Origin: Alligator mississippiensis
Lineage: Eukaryota; Chordata; Crocodylia; Alligatoridae
NCBI RefSeq assembly: GCF_030867095.1
Contig: NC_081824.1
Location: forward strand, 171,314,933-171,378,932
Length of the DNA: 64,000 bases
Direction of reading: 5' to 3'
Shown here: positions 24,901 through 35,275 of the stretch, piece by piece
How the letters are laid out: each line of letters opens with the position of its first letter
Position numbering within the stretch: the stretch's first letter is position 1
Notes under the pieces: generated by a model
The model's input: only the letters and a program-made list of their open reading frames with translations
Databases searched by the model: none
What the model was told of the DNA's origin: nothing
Position numbers and translations under genes: made by a program

Positions 24901-25937
24901 GATTCATTGTTACTCATACATCACTACCAATAAATAAAGACATTTCAGACCAAATTAATGTCTTTAGTTGTGCCTGTAAGTGTCTAGTGAAAATTGGGGA
25001 AGCAGTAACAGGTAAAGCAACTTGCCCAAGATTGTACTATGAGAGGGGGCAGAACTGATGATAGATTTCTGGAGTTTGGATCCCCTGTCCCTTGTTCCGG
25101 CCATGGCATAGGACAGCCTTGAAATCATATCTGATAAAACTGAAAAAGAATCTAAGGGTTAACAATGTTTTCACTAGATAGTGAATTTGAGCATACTACA
25201 CATCTAGATTTTAGCTTAGCCCTTCTGACAATACTCGTATGAAAGAACAATTGTTCAAAATTTTATTAGATCTATTTTAAGAATGGATAAAAAGATTGGC
25301 ATTATTGGCCTAAATTTTAGGTTATTTCAATCCCCTTTTTTAAAACGAATAGTAGTCTCCTATTTCATAACACAGCAGATATCTTTTCAAACATCCAGTT
25401 GCACGTCAATACGTTGTGCCCAAATGTGTTATTTGGACTTATACTTTTACTTTGAGAGAACATCACCAATAACTTTACACCATCTTCTTTATGTTGTGAA
25501 GTTTATTTCCTCTTAAATCTGTGAAATAACTTGAAAGTCCAATTTAATGAAGGTCAAAAACATCAGGATGACATGGTATTTTTCTATCTTTTTATAGCCG
25601 GCCACAACGTTTTGATGCATTGGAAAGCATTTGCACTAGAAAGGTCATGTTCAATGAATAGGTAATTATAGACTGTTTCTTTATGAACTTTCCAGTGTAT
25701 AGTTCATATGTATTAAAGCTTTCTGTAGACCTGACAAGATGCTATACTTTACCTGAAATAATTGCACCTAGCAGCCAGGATTACTCTATGTGCAGGAAAA
25801 CGTCTCTTTTCTACAATAAAAGTAACATCACTGTACTCCTCCCCATTCATTAGAGCACCGACATTCTCTGACAAAATGTGAACATGGTCAATTTCACCCA
25901 CAGCAGTATAGGGACGGAGCGGGTGACTGTTACTCAT
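9802..25937 (-). CDS. BTBD9: BTBD9, BTB/POZ domain-containing protein 9 (5' five coding exons, spliced, partial)
   Basis: Five exons join in phase to encode residues 1-384 of a protein that closely matches the human BTBD9 sequence I remember (about 612 residues). Order: short N-terminus (MSNSHPLRP), BTB domain about 28-130 ([20 protein letters not shown] near 36-55), BACK domain about 140-245, then the first discoidin-like (F5/8 type C) domain from about 275. The second discoidin-like domain and tail must lie left of the window. Known for the family: BTB-BACK proteins act as substrate adaptors for CUL3 ubiquitin ligases. BTBD9 is linked to restless legs syndrome and iron handling; its biochemical substrate is less settled. 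Exon junctions at 25753/24504, 24141/19766, 19502/16411 and 16192/9921 all have GT donors and AG acceptors with matching phase. No break is seen. Transcription comes from the CpG island near 41.4 kb. A KLHL gene is excluded because discoidin-like sequence, not kelch repeats, follows BACK. Confidence 0.97.
12859..13174. mobile_element. hAT-like element (CTGTCTAACT family)
   Basis: The left end TAGGACTGTCTAACT and right end (reverse complement) CAGGCCTGTCTAACTT are inverted repeats around a GC-rich core. A related end CAGGGCTGTCTAACTTC begins at 39836. Flanking 8-mers (AGTTAAAA, AATTAGTA) match weakly. Confidence 0.6.
13355..14169. mobile_element. AAACCGGTTT-rich TIR element, split by a CR1
   Basis: The left end GGGACAGACATTACACATAA pairs with the right end, reverse complement GGGACAGACATTTCATAAAC. 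Between them, outside the CR1, are many AAACYGGTTT palindromes. TTA precedes the left end, as in PIF/Harbinger elements, but the right flank lacks it, so the superfamily stays open. Another fragment lies at about 1755-1845. Confidence 0.65.
13384..14012 (-). mobile_element. CR1 LINE 3' fragment (inserted in the TIR element)
   Basis: Minus-strand frames match CR1 reverse transcriptase C-terminus: [53 protein letters not shown]. It is 5' truncated and carries at least one frame interruption between 13722 and 13754. The 3' end lies at about 13384 with the GGTCGGAAGGGACCT motif near it. Confidence 0.9.
14170..15006. repeat. GC-rich repeat-derived interval
   Basis: It opens with a GGTTTAAAATAAACC palindrome, carries GC-rich CAGCAGCAGGCCCC sequence and a short TGTGTGTGTGTG run, and ends with TGTCTGTGCGGTTACAAACT, which resembles the TIR at 13355. 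It may be a second, adjacent member of that family. No gene is seen. Confidence 0.4.
15007..15474 (+). mobile_element. CR1 LINE 3' fragment with target duplication
   Basis: A plus-strand frame at 15038-15283 reads [15 protein letters not shown] and [13 protein letters not shown], the CR1 C-terminus. A TGA interrupts the frame soon after, and the 3' end ATGAAATCTATG is intact. AAATTCAAG flanks both sides (14998-15006 and 15475-15483), a plausible 9-bp target duplication. Confidence 0.9.
16192..16411 (-). CDS. BTBD9: BTBD9 coding exon 4 (start of first discoidin-like domain)
   Basis: The 220-bp exon encodes residues 272-344, with [30 protein letters not shown] and [13 protein letters not shown] typical of the BTBD9 discoidin-like repeat. 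Acceptor TTCTTCTTTTAG, donor GTAGGT. It ends in phase 2, which the next exon completes as Arg. Confidence 0.96.
17930..18460 (+). repeat. GC-rich repeat with 13-bp hairpin and CTTTTATAATATTA tail
   Basis: A GC-rich body ends in a perfect hairpin (arms 18371-18383 and 18390-18402, CTCTGATTGGCTG, 6-base loop) and then GGACAGACAGACTAAGGCTT followed by TTATAATATTAGAA. A near copy of that tail lies reverse complemented at about 27005-27045, so this is an interspersed family. Class unknown. Confidence 0.55.
18734..19352. mobile_element. Composite of hAT fragments, including copy 3 of the GGTGCACYGATA family
   Basis: 18734-18840 begins CCAGGGACAGGCAAAGTC, a hAT-like start. From about 18845 the GC-rich core (AGATCTGGGGGGCATA) and right portion (TATCGGCACAGAAGATCTTT then ATCAGCGTACCTA) match the hAT element at 31711-32601. 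The left end of that element is missing. Confidence 0.6.
19502..19766 (-). CDS. BTBD9: BTBD9 coding exon 3 (BACK domain)
   Basis: The 265-bp exon encodes residues 184-271, the rest of the BACK domain ([29 protein letters not shown]) and the linker [15 protein letters not shown]. Acceptor TTCTTTTTAG, donor GTGAGT. It ends in phase 1. Confidence 0.96.
20238..20437. repeat. Inverted arm (left) of the Penelope-like element
   Basis: Contains GGCAGACAAGGTTCCTTGGG and AAGCTTTCGGGTTC. It pairs over about 200 bases with 21873-22072, with few mismatches by eye. Confidence 0.9.
21873..22072. repeat. Inverted arm (right) of the Penelope-like element
   Basis: Reverse complement of the left arm. It joins the coding body exactly where the minus-strand protein reads QDTTDFL, a conserved RT segment, showing where truncation occurred. 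Confidence 0.9.
22137..22580. mobile_element. Fragment of the CCAAATCCAAGATGA TIR family
   Basis: CTATTTACCCAAATCCAAGA, TTTTCCATGTCTAGAATC and TTAAATTCATCCCACC match the element starting at 34481. Its opposite terminus is not found, so it is truncated. Confidence 0.6.
23196..23291. repeat. 96-bp foldback hairpin (44-bp arms, 8-bp loop)
   Basis: Arms begin TAGGACT and end CAGCAGCCTGCAGGGTGC around loop AAATCAGC; 37 of 44 positions pair, with the inner 17 perfect. It may be a tiny MITE or the core of a larger foldback. Confidence 0.85.
23514..23830. mobile_element. TIR element of the CAGTATTTTCTC family, copy 1
   Basis: Left CAGTATTTTCTCACATACCA resembles the reverse complement of the right end (CTCTCATACCACATATCC). 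A related element with the same start lies at 57288-57572. Confidence 0.6.
24141..24504 (-). CDS. BTBD9: BTBD9 coding exon 2 (rest of BTB, start of BACK)
   Basis: The 364-bp exon completes codon 62 and encodes residues 62-183, including [12 protein letters not shown] and [14 protein letters not shown] from the BTB domain and the first BACK helices ([10 protein letters not shown] at its end). Acceptor is TTCCTTTAG preceded by a T-run, donor is GTATGT. The sequence is nearly identical to the human protein as remembered. Confidence 0.97.
24505..25752 (-). other. BTBD9 intron between coding exons 2 and 1
   Basis: AT-rich. I see no repeat or gene in it. Confidence 0.8.
25753..25937 (-). CDS. BTBD9: BTBD9 coding exon 1 (start codon; residues 1-61 and part of 62)
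   Basis: The exon begins at 25963 after a pyrimidine-rich acceptor (TTTCTTCCTTTAG), leaving 26 bases of 5' UTR before the ATG at 25937. The start is chosen because MSNSHPLRP matches the known vertebrate N-terminus. It ends in phase 2 at a GTAAAG donor. It carries the start of the BTB fold ([20 protein letters not shown]). Confidence 0.97.
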
Positions 25938-26999
25938 CTTGGAGGGTTGATGGTAATGGTAGCCTAAAGGAAGAAAGAAAATAATCATAAGTATTTTAAA
26001 CAGGTACATAATGGAATTACCACAAAGAATAAGTTATTAAAAAAAATAACTCAATATAGATGGAACTTAGATATTAGAAAAAGTATTTAGTGAGGGTCTA
26101 AAATCTACTTACAATTAGAAAAAAATCCTCTTGATCTTAAAAAGTTACATTGACAGAATAAAGGCAGGGTCGGAGATAAAATGTATTTGCTCTAAGTAAA
26201 CAAATCTCCATCAAAAAATCTAAATTAAATCAACAGAAGTAATGATTCTGAACAATTAAAGCAATTCACAAAACAAGACCCTAGATAAATTAAAATCAGC
26301 TGATGCACTAAGAAATCAACCTGGTAAATAAGCTTGGTCTACACAAGGAAATCTGGACTAAAGTGTTTTTATCAGTAATTAGCTAGCATATGGGTGTTTG
26401 CAACCTGTTCTCACCAGAACTCAATTAAGTTCCCAGAACTGAGAAAATCAGAGTGATTCATAATGATTAATATACAAAGACTGTTCAGAGAGCAAAATTC
26501 TACACAACAGAGATTTCAGTAAGTCTTTGAAAGACTTAAAGGATTCTACTGGGACAGTAACTTCACCAAGTGTACCTTCTGACTGGAGAGGCTCTAATTT
26601 TGGGAGGCAGAGGGAGTGGGGGGGAGAAGCTAGGCCTTCTGCTTTTTAATTGCAGAGCCTCACACATCTCTCAAGGGAAAATATGGCATTTATAAAGCAT
26701 ATGTTTTAGCAATTGCAATCTAGTCATGTTACCCATTCAATATGTAATTTGAAGTAGCATTTCTTAAACTTCAACCACCACTTCGGGAGATGAATAAAGT
26801 GATATCCATATGGAAACAGAAAATTTGCCTCCGAATAAATGTCTTCTCACCGAACAAAAGAAAAATTTCCCACGCATCCTCTGGCTATTTACTCTACTCC
26901 TGGAATCCTCAAGCTTCAAACAGAACACGTGAGCAATTTTAAAACACAACCACCTTGTTGATTTCATCAACGTTCTTACATTAAAATGGTTAATGATAA

Positions 27000-27045
27000 T
27001 TCTAATATTATAAAAGCCTTTGTCAATCTGTCCGTAAAATGTATT
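27000..27045 (-). repeat. Tail fragment matching the 18.4-kb GC-rich repeat
   Basis: On the minus strand it reads ACGGACAGATTGACAAAGGC then TTTTATAATATTAGAA, parallel to the tail at about 18420-18455. Confidence 0.5.
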
Positions 27046-28589
27046 TGCCCCCTCTGATTCTTGATGGGCAGTTTGCTAGTAGTAATAATAATGTGGGGTG
27101 GAAACACTCCAGCCCAATATTACTATCTTCTAAGTTTTTCCAAAATAAGTTTGGAATAAGAATATTCTCAACAATTTTGGGGAAGATTAAAGTTGAAGCC
27201 TGAATCAAACCAAGAAATGGAGTAAAGTTGAGATTGGTGAATGTCAATCACCAAGTTGCAAGGGGGCACTCAGTAAAAAACAACTATTTTAACACAGGGA
27301 CGTGAAAGGTTAAACATTTAAATGGTAAGTCTATTTGTACCAGTAATGCATTGCCAGTTAACATTTAGTGCAGAGCACAGTCAATGGAAAAAGGAAGCAG
27401 CAGGAATCAGCATGGTGCCTCAAGAACAGGGAGGTGGCAGAGTAGGCAGGAGGGAGAAGCAAGGAGGAAAGGAGGTGGAGCAGAAGGGGGAGGGAGACTA
27501 GAACCCATAGCTAGTCTGCTCCCTCCCTCCCAGTCCACCAGCAGCTGCAGCAGGATGGGAAATCTCCCATGCTGTCCGGTAGATCTTGCTGCCACCACCT
27601 CCCTCCATGGTCAAAGGCCCTGCAGAGTGGCTCCCAGCAGCAGCTGTGTCCAAGCAGGTCTCTTCAGGGCAACTGGTTCCCCACACTGCTCCACACAAGC
27701 AGCTGTGGCCCCTCCCCTGAAGCAGGGCAGGGTAGGACAAGCCCTGGGCAGGGCTCCACACCCCCCAGCCGGGACTAGGTATGTGTTATCACCAGTTAAC
27801 TATTTAAACAGATACATTTTTAAACAATAATTACATCCCTATTTTAAAGTTCTTTTTCCTCTTTGATACTCATGTGTCAATGTACACTGAACATAAGGAA
27901 GCGACCACAAGAGTGACACAGGTCATTCCTTGCATCACCTGCAATAAAAAATAATGCGCTGTGAGATACCTTTTGTGGGAGTGTGTTAGTACTTTCTGGT
28001 CCACACAAACAAAAAAGTAAAAAAGTAGTTTTAGAAATTTAAAAATACTTCTGTGCTGAGTGCTACCTTCAACCTTGTTTGCAGAGGTATTCAGTGCAAA
28101 GCTTCAGCCATTGATTACCATCCTCCTCCCTGCTAACAATGCAGTTCAGCTGTTTGGGTTAGTGCAGGTTTTATGTTTAATGAGTATTTTCAGGCACTTT
28201 TTGTGCTGTAGTAAAAAGCTGTGTGAGAAAGTTATTTTGCACACATGCAACATATTTATTTTCTTGGTGGAATATTCATGAACTATGCTACACTTTTTCC
28301 ATGCATACACTTAGAGCCTTAAAGTGCCGCTGAAAATGCAAATATTTAAACTCCGCTGTGTTTCTTAACATGTATGCTTCTAACTAGAGATCAGAGCCTC
28401 ACTGTGCTAGATATTGCACAACCACAAAGAACATGAATCTAAATAAATTCTAGGCAGGCTGCCCATTTCCCCCTCTCCCTCACACTTCCAATCACCCACA
28501 GGTAGCCCAGTGAGTTGGACACAGCAGTCGGTGGCTGGATTCAGCTTGTAGGCCATATGTTTAACACTTCTGGCTTAGAGTGTTGTTGC

Positions 28590-28720
28590 AGCCATGATGG
28601 TCCAGGAAGTGTACAAGAGGTGAGGGTTTTTAATGATATCTTGTATTGGACCAACTGTATAGTTGAGAGAGAAGTTACCTAGCACTTTAACACAACCCAT
28701 CCTTCCTGAGGTCTTGGTGA
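28590..28720 (+). repeat. Penelope-type terminal fragment (diverged)
   Basis: GCAGCCATGATGGTCCAGGA, ATATCTTGTATTGGACCAAC and CCATCCTTCCTGAGG follow the plan of the arm sequence at 22.0 kb but differ in detail. A similar ATATGTTTTATTGGACTAAC block with AAACAAGCTTT occurs at 44255-44320. Confidence 0.45.
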
Positions 28721-29659
28721 AAAGTAGACACCACTTGAGTTAAATAGCAGACAGAACACAAGCACATGCATTACTCCATGTGTAAGTGAAAACAAAGAAT
28801 CCTTTTAAAGGAATGGACTTGGTCCAATAAAAGACAACACAAAAAAAACCGCTTGCCTCTTCAGTGTATGTTTTTGGCCACTGGGTAAGACCAAGAAACA
28901 CTACCAATGGGAGACATGTTTCCATGTTGACAGTACTACAACATACAACTCCAAAAACGAAGTGGGAGAGATGATGAAGTACGTGAAGCTAGTTGGTAAA
29001 CACAGGGAGAAATGTGTGGCAGGGTTAAGAAACATATCCTTGATCTTCATTTAGTGTTCATACTATTTCAATTGCTGCTTGGGATTTCTACGGCAGTGTT
29101 CCTTCATAACTTTTTTTTTTTAGTTTGAAGAGACCCAGACAACACTGAGCCCACTTCTAAAATGCAGAATCAAAATGATATGTGTGCTTCTCACTTCTAA
29201 GCTCAATTACCGCAATGGCTTCAAGTTATCCCTGAGCACTTCCTATTTAAAAAAGAAAAATGCTACTTTCCAAGTACAGCAATAGGCTATGAGCACATTA
29301 CATTGGCCTTTGCTAAATATTTATTTCTGAGGGCCTGAGAAGGAAATGTGTTTACACTGCTACAACTTACATTGGTTTTACACGCTGAAGTAAGCTGCAC
29401 AGGGCACTGGAAGGGTGCATGCAAGTACTCAATTCAAATGGCGGAAGTGCAGCTGTTTTGTGGAATCCAGTGGAGCCCCAACTAATCGTGAACTGTGCAT
29501 GCATTTGTTGCTTCGGGCTGGACCAATACAGACTAGCTGTGCTGCCATCAATCCACAGCCAGGGGGCCCCATGCACTAAAGCCAGGCAGCTCTGCAGGCC
29601 CCCCTGGCTGAACCAGGTTGTTGAAGGCAGTGGCTGGGCTGCCCTGACTGGCTGCTTGC

Positions 29660-30400
29660 CCCAGCTCTGCACTGTCCCTGGTCAGTCATTTAAATGCCCT
29701 AGGGCAGTGGTGCCCAACCTTTTTGCCTGGCAGGCCAGACGGGCAGTACCTATTCCCTTTTACAGGCTGAATCCAGTTGGTGATCCTGATCCGGCACCCA
29801 GGGTGGACACAGCAGGCACCATCCAGCTTCACGGAGAGGTGCAGGGAATATGTTAGCCCCAACGTAGCTCCACAGGGGAAAGGAGCTTGACCTAGCCCCA
29901 CAGAGGGGAAGGTCTGGTGCAAACCCAGCCTCACAGTGGGGGCAGTGGGGGAGTGGCCTAGCCCCAGCCCAGCTATGGGGTAGAGGGGGAGCATGGCCTG
30001 GGCCTGAGCCAGAAGCAAGGGGGGGGTCATGGGGGGAGGATGGGAGGAAACATGGGGCTTGGGAATTTGGCAATGAGGGAAGGTGGCTGCCACTCCCCCA
30101 TTATCAAAACTGTGGACCCATGGGGTACCTGCAGGTGAGATGAGATGGCTCTGTGGGCTGTTTGGTCCATGGGCCAGAGGTTTGAACCACTGTCCTAGGA
30201 AACTCAGGGGCTGTGTGGAGCGTAGGCAGCTGGGAAATGCCCAGAAGCTGCATGGCCTGGGAGACACTGCTCCCTGGCCATCCATTTAAATGCCCTGGGA
30301 GAGTCTGGGTCTGGCTGGGAAGCAACCAGCAGCTGCATGCCCTGGGAGACTTTGCTCCCTGGCCAGCCAGTTAAATGACCAAGGAGAATTTAAGGCTAGT
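29660..30400. repeat. 85-bp minisatellite, interrupted by a hAT
   Basis: Units with CCCTGGCCAGCCAKTTAAAT GMCC occur with an 85-base step at 30246 and 30331. A further partial unit (CCCTGGTCAGTCATTTAAAT) ends just before the hAT at 29705. Confidence 0.65.
29705..30192. mobile_element. hAT element (488 bp), copy 1 of the GGGCCAGAGGTT family
   Basis: Left end CAGTGGTGCCCAACC; right end reverse complement CAGTGGTTCAAACC. Flanking 8-mers CCCTAGGG and TCCTAGGA agree in the central six bases. The right portion (CCATGGGCCAGAGGTT) recurs at about 60070-60090. Confidence 0.8.
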
Positions 30401-31710
30401 GGGAGCATAGCCAGCCAGGGAGGAGTTTCCTTGGGCAGGCAGTTACCAGACGTTCCCCAGCCAGCCCCGCTCCACCCAGCCCTAGACTCTCCTGGGGCAT
30501 GTAATCTGAGGTCTGGATCTGGCCCTGCATCTATGGGGTTTAAAGGCAGCCAGGGCCCTGTGAAAGGAACACAGTTGCCTTAGCTCTTGCATCCCTCTGG
30601 AGCCCCGTTGCAGATTAGGGCTGTAGAAAGGAGCTGGGCCTCCTATAGCCCAGATGCCAATAGGGGGAGGGATTTACTGTGTCTCAGATTGCAACACTAC
30701 AGTGCAGCCAGCCACAGAGCGTTACTTTAGAAGGGGGCAGGGGGGATGGGCATTTGCAACCACTGCACTACTAATCAATTGGGATTGCGTGCAAGTGTTC
30801 ATTCAAATGCCTGAACCACTTGATTAGCGCTTCAGCTTCGTCCAGCACAAACTATATTTATTCAGCTTTAGAGCAAGGCATAGCTGTTTACAAATATCAT
30901 GCTAAACCTACAATCTATATCAAATATTTGTCAAAGTAGTTTGACTGTTTCACTAGTAACATCAGAAACCAGATTCCACAACAGTGGACAAACTTCACAA
31001 AAAATATAACTTAAGGTTTTGTTCTGTTCAATAAGCTTGCTCAACAATTGCATCATCTACAAAACAATCACAAATAGAATTCCGATGAACTGAACTTCCT
31101 ACAAATCATTTCTTCCCTCGGTATTTCTGTGAGTTTTTTTCTTCCAGATAAAGGCCTCTAAAAATAAGGTTAAGTGTTTACTATTCAAATGTATTAATGA
31201 AATGTATTTCTCCTTTTCCAGCTATGAAGAATCTGAACCATTTTCCTCTAAGTATGAAGCATTTTCCAACATTTACCCAGAACAAGATATGCTGAACAGA
31301 AATATGAAGAAGAAACGCAATGCACAGAAACACTATCATGAGCAGTGACATTATTTCTATCCAGCTCGCAAAAAAGAGCAGCAGAAAAGGTCAGCAGTAA
31401 GTCAGTTTCTCCCATTTGGGCTCCTTTCATTATCTGAAAAAGCACATTTCTCCTGCTAACAGAATAACTTTTTTAACCAACTCTCAGAAGATAACATAGG
31501 GACTTATGACAACCAGTCAAAGAACTCTGATTTTTATAAACTTATTGTTCATTAGCAGATAAACAGACAACATCACACTAGAACCTAAAACCAACATAAA
31601 ACTAATCTGATTTTTTTAATCATAGAAATGAATGTCCTTCTCTAGAAATGTTTATTTCTCATCTTACCTATCCAATTATAATTACTTTTTGCTGTGTTAT
31701 AAACAAGTAT

Positions 31711-32601
31711 TAGAGGTGCACCGATACATTGGTCCAATATCAGATGGGCGTCGATACAAAGAAAATTGATCACATCAGAAATCGGCCTGATGTGGCCAAT
31801 AATTTGGCCGATAAATGCCCGTGCATGCATGCAGCCACAATGCAGCACGTAGGCAGTGAGGAGCACAGGCCGGCAGCTTGGACAGCTGCGTGCAGCTGGT
31901 AAGTCTGGTGTGGTGAAAGTGGAGTGGGGAGGGAAGGGGTGTGGTGGGGCAGATCAAGGCTCCTGAGGTGAGGGAGGAGTGGAGCTGGGGCTGAGGCAGG
32001 GACAAGCGCTGCCCAGCCAGGGCAGGACGGGTGTGGGATGGAGCTGCGGCTCATCTGGGGGTTGAGGGGAGGGGCAGCTTCCGCCACTTGTGTGCTGTTT
32101 GTCCAGGAGGGCATGGGGGGCGTGCCCCCAGATCTGCGTGGGGCAGGGCAGGCTGGGGCCAGGGCTACGCAGGGTTCTTCCCAGCCCGGCCCAGCCCACC
32201 TTGCGCAGATCTGGGGGCACACGCTCCCCCCCCTCTTATGCCCTCCCGGATGAACAGCGGGAGCAGTGGCAGGAGCAGGTAAGCACCGAACCAGCCTGCT
32301 CCTGGACGAGTGGTGTACAGCAGCAGGAACTGTCCCCCCTCTCCCTGTGCCCCCATGGACTCCATCCCACACCTACCCCACCCTAGCTGGGCAGCACTTG
32401 CCCCAGCCCCTGCCCCGTTCCTCCCTCACTGCAGGGGCTTGATCTGCGCCCCCCCCATCCGCCACACCAAACGTACCAGCTACACGCAGCTCTCCAAGTT
32501 GTCGGGCCAGTATCAGAAATCAAAACCAGTATTGGCCAACATGCCTCCTTAAAAATCAGCTATTGGTATCAGCCCCAAAAATCTCTATCAGTGCACCCCT
32601 A
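31711..32601. mobile_element. hAT element (891 bp), GGTGCACYGATA family copy 1, perfect target duplication
   Basis: TIRs are TAGAGGTGCACCGATA and, on the right, TAGGGGTGCACTGATA when reverse complemented. ACAAGTAT flanks both sides exactly (31703-31710, 32602-32609). Subterminal repeats of TATCGG/GGCCGAT type surround a GC-rich core carrying no transposase I can recognise. Confidence 0.93.
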
Positions 32602-33000
32602 ACAAGTATTTAAAAAAAATCCAATTGTCCTTATTCTCTCACTTTGATTTTTTCCTAGAATGAAGAGTCAAGCTTAAGTAAGTGAAAACTGGGGACCAGA
32701 AGTCAGTGAGGGGACAATTTACATGGATTTCAATTTTTTCAGTAGAAAAATATTTTGCTGTTTTAGAGACTTAAATAACTTAAGAACCACACAACGGAAT
32801 ATATCGTTGCATTCTTTGCACATAAACTTTAATTTACATCACTACAGCCTTTACTACACAGGAAATATATTAAGTTACCCTATAAACCAGACAAAAACTT
32901 TAAATTTCTGATTTAAGGCATTTCATTACAAGGCATTTCAGTACAATAAGCCAATATCTCATGAAATCAGAAAGTAGTGAAATTGTCTGAATGCAGTTTT

Positions 33001-33020
33001 ACACACACACACACACACAC
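33001..33020. repeat. (CA)n microsatellite
   Basis: Ten uninterrupted AC dinucleotides. Confidence 0.95.
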
Positions 33021-33730
33021 GAAACACTAAATAAACATTTTAAAGCTGACTCTGTCTTAGTGCTGAAGCACATAGATTTTTTAATAACAAAGCACGTAAC
33101 CTTGGCTAGAAATGAGAAACCATAACAAAAAGTATATTAAATACACTGTAATACTACAATTTCTAAAGCTAAAGTTTTAGTGAAGTTAGTGAACAATTTT
33201 AAAATGTAATGTCAAGCTACAAACAGCCAGGATTAAAAATAAATTAACCTTCAAGATTCTGACTCAAATATATAATTGCTGCACTTCTTTTAAAGTCAAA
33301 TAACTATCCTTAAAGAACTGGATAGGTCTGCATTAAAATCTTAACTAAGATTTCTATAAGCATTTTATCAGTTTTAATGGTGACCTTTATTTCAAAACAC
33401 ATAGAAGCAGCAGTGTTATTAAGAACTTATCACAATAATACTATTCTTTTACTCTGCTCTAGTGATAAATCATAATTCTGCTCTTGAAATAAAAGCCAGA
33501 CAATGCTTCTGGTGGCTCCTTTTTACTCTCTGAAAATAATTTCTTCCTAAATTTGTTTTTCTTCATACTCTTTCAAACTCAGAACACTCCTTCTTACATT
33601 TGCTCCTAATGCCTTCCTAAAGTCATAATCCCACCCAAGAAAGTCAACCAAAATCTACAAACTGTTGAAGGGCACCTATGTTAATGGATAAAGACACTGT
33701 CTTCTTTTCCATACCCCTGGACATATTAAC

Positions 33731-34480
33731 TAGACCTGTGCAAGTAGGGAAGTATTTGATTTGGATTTGGCCAATTCAAAGGATAGTGATTTGATTTGGA
33801 TCACTGTCCCAAATAGATTCGGCTGAATCTGCTTTGGAAGATTTGGCGCCGACTTGGAGAGATTTGGTGATTTGGATCAGCCAGGGAGAGGCAGGCACAG
33901 TCTGCCCCACACTCTTTGGCTGAAGGAGCAGCAATTGGGGCCTCTGGGCACTTGTGGCAGAGCCCTCCCCATGCACTGTGGGCCAGCTGGGTGCAGCAGG
34001 GATTGCTCCCCCCCGCCTGGCACCCACGTGACACCTGACCTATGGTGCAGGTACAGTGTGGCTTAGCAGGGCGCCACACGCTGCCTGGGACCTGGGGCCA
34101 CTGGGTCTGAGTGGTGCCAGGCTATGGCTGACACATGGAGCTGCCCCAGCTTCTAGGCAGTGCGCAGCACCCTGCCCCCTGCCAAGCCACGCTGCACCCG
34201 TGCAATGCGACATCTGCCACAAGGGTGCCAAACGGGGGTCCCCGCTGCCCCCCACTGCCCTGCGCTATGTGGTGGGGCTCTGCCACAAGTGCCCAGATGC
34301 CCCAAACGCCACTCCTGCAGCTGGTGAGTGCGGGGCATTTGCTCCACACTCACCAGCTGCAGCTCCAACTTGATTTGGAGCTTTTCATTGGTATCCTAAT
34401 TCGATTAGGAGATTTGGGCGCCGAAATCGGGCCGAATCTTTTCCGAATCGAATCAGCTACCGAAGATTCACAGATCCCTA
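33731..34480. mobile_element. hAT element (750 bp) with perfect target duplication ATATTAAC
   Basis: TIRs are TAGACCTGTGCAAG on the left and TAGGGATCTGTGAATC on the right (reverse complement). ATATTAAC flanks both ends (33723-33730, 34481-34488). Subterminal GATTTGGATTTGG and GATTCGATTCGG arrays flank a GC-rich core with TGCCACAAG repeats. Confidence 0.92.
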
Positions 34481-35275
34481 ATATTAACCCAAATCCAAGA
34501 TGAATTTAAGATGTCCCCACAATAATTAGATTCTATACATTAAATATGCATACGCTTGTTATAATTTTCCATGTATAGAATCTAATTATTGGAGAACTGT
34601 CTTAAATTCATCCCACCATTGCTGCAGGCAGTGAAGGGAGACAGGTGATGGGGGGTATGGGGAGGCAGTAAAGGAGCAGGCAGTGTGCAGGGTAGTGGGG
34701 GGACAGGCAGTGGGGGATGCACACAGTAGGGCAGGCAGCGGGGGACGCCGTGAGGAGAGCAGTGGTGTACACGTGGTTGGGGAACAGGCAGCGTGGAGGC
34801 AGCAGCGGAGCGGGGGGGAAGGAAGCTTGCTCCCTGATGCCTGTCCACCCCACACTTATCCCCTTAAAGCAAAGCCCACCCCACAGCCTCAGGTCCCCGG
34901 CCCCCTTCCCCCTCAAAGCCTCTACCCCTCCTCCTCTTACCCTTGCCCAGTGACAGCAGGATCTGTCCCTGCTGCAACCTGAGACACAGAGCATGGCCCC
35001 AGCATGGCCCTGCAGCAGCCTCATGGAGCCAGCACCACTGGTATGGGGCAAGCTTGGGGCCATGCTCCGTACCGCAGGCTGCAGCAGGGATGGTGCTCGA
35101 CAAAGGTAAGCAGGTTGGGCAGGGGGAAGATGGGACAGGGTGGAGGCCTGAGACTGTGGAGGTGAAGGCAAGGGGTACATAAGTGGCAGCGAGGGGGGGA
35201 GGTGCAGGAAGCAACTCTTCCCCCCCCGTGATGTTAAATGGGGAAAAAACCTCATCTTGGAGTCAAATAAAATGT
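34481..35275. mobile_element. Older TIR element, entered by the hAT at 33731
   Basis: Left ATTAACCCAAATCCAAGATG matches the reverse complement of the right end (ATTTGACTCCAAGATGAGG). The 22.1-kb copy shows CTATTTACCCAAATCC, so the hAT landed at this element's edge. The interior is GC-rich and shows no coding. Confidence 0.7.

Noticed and set aside
24141-25937. A kelch-like (KLHL) gene
   Set aside because: The BTB-BACK region could suggest it, but the downstream exons encode BTBD9 discoidin-like sequence and not kelch repeats.
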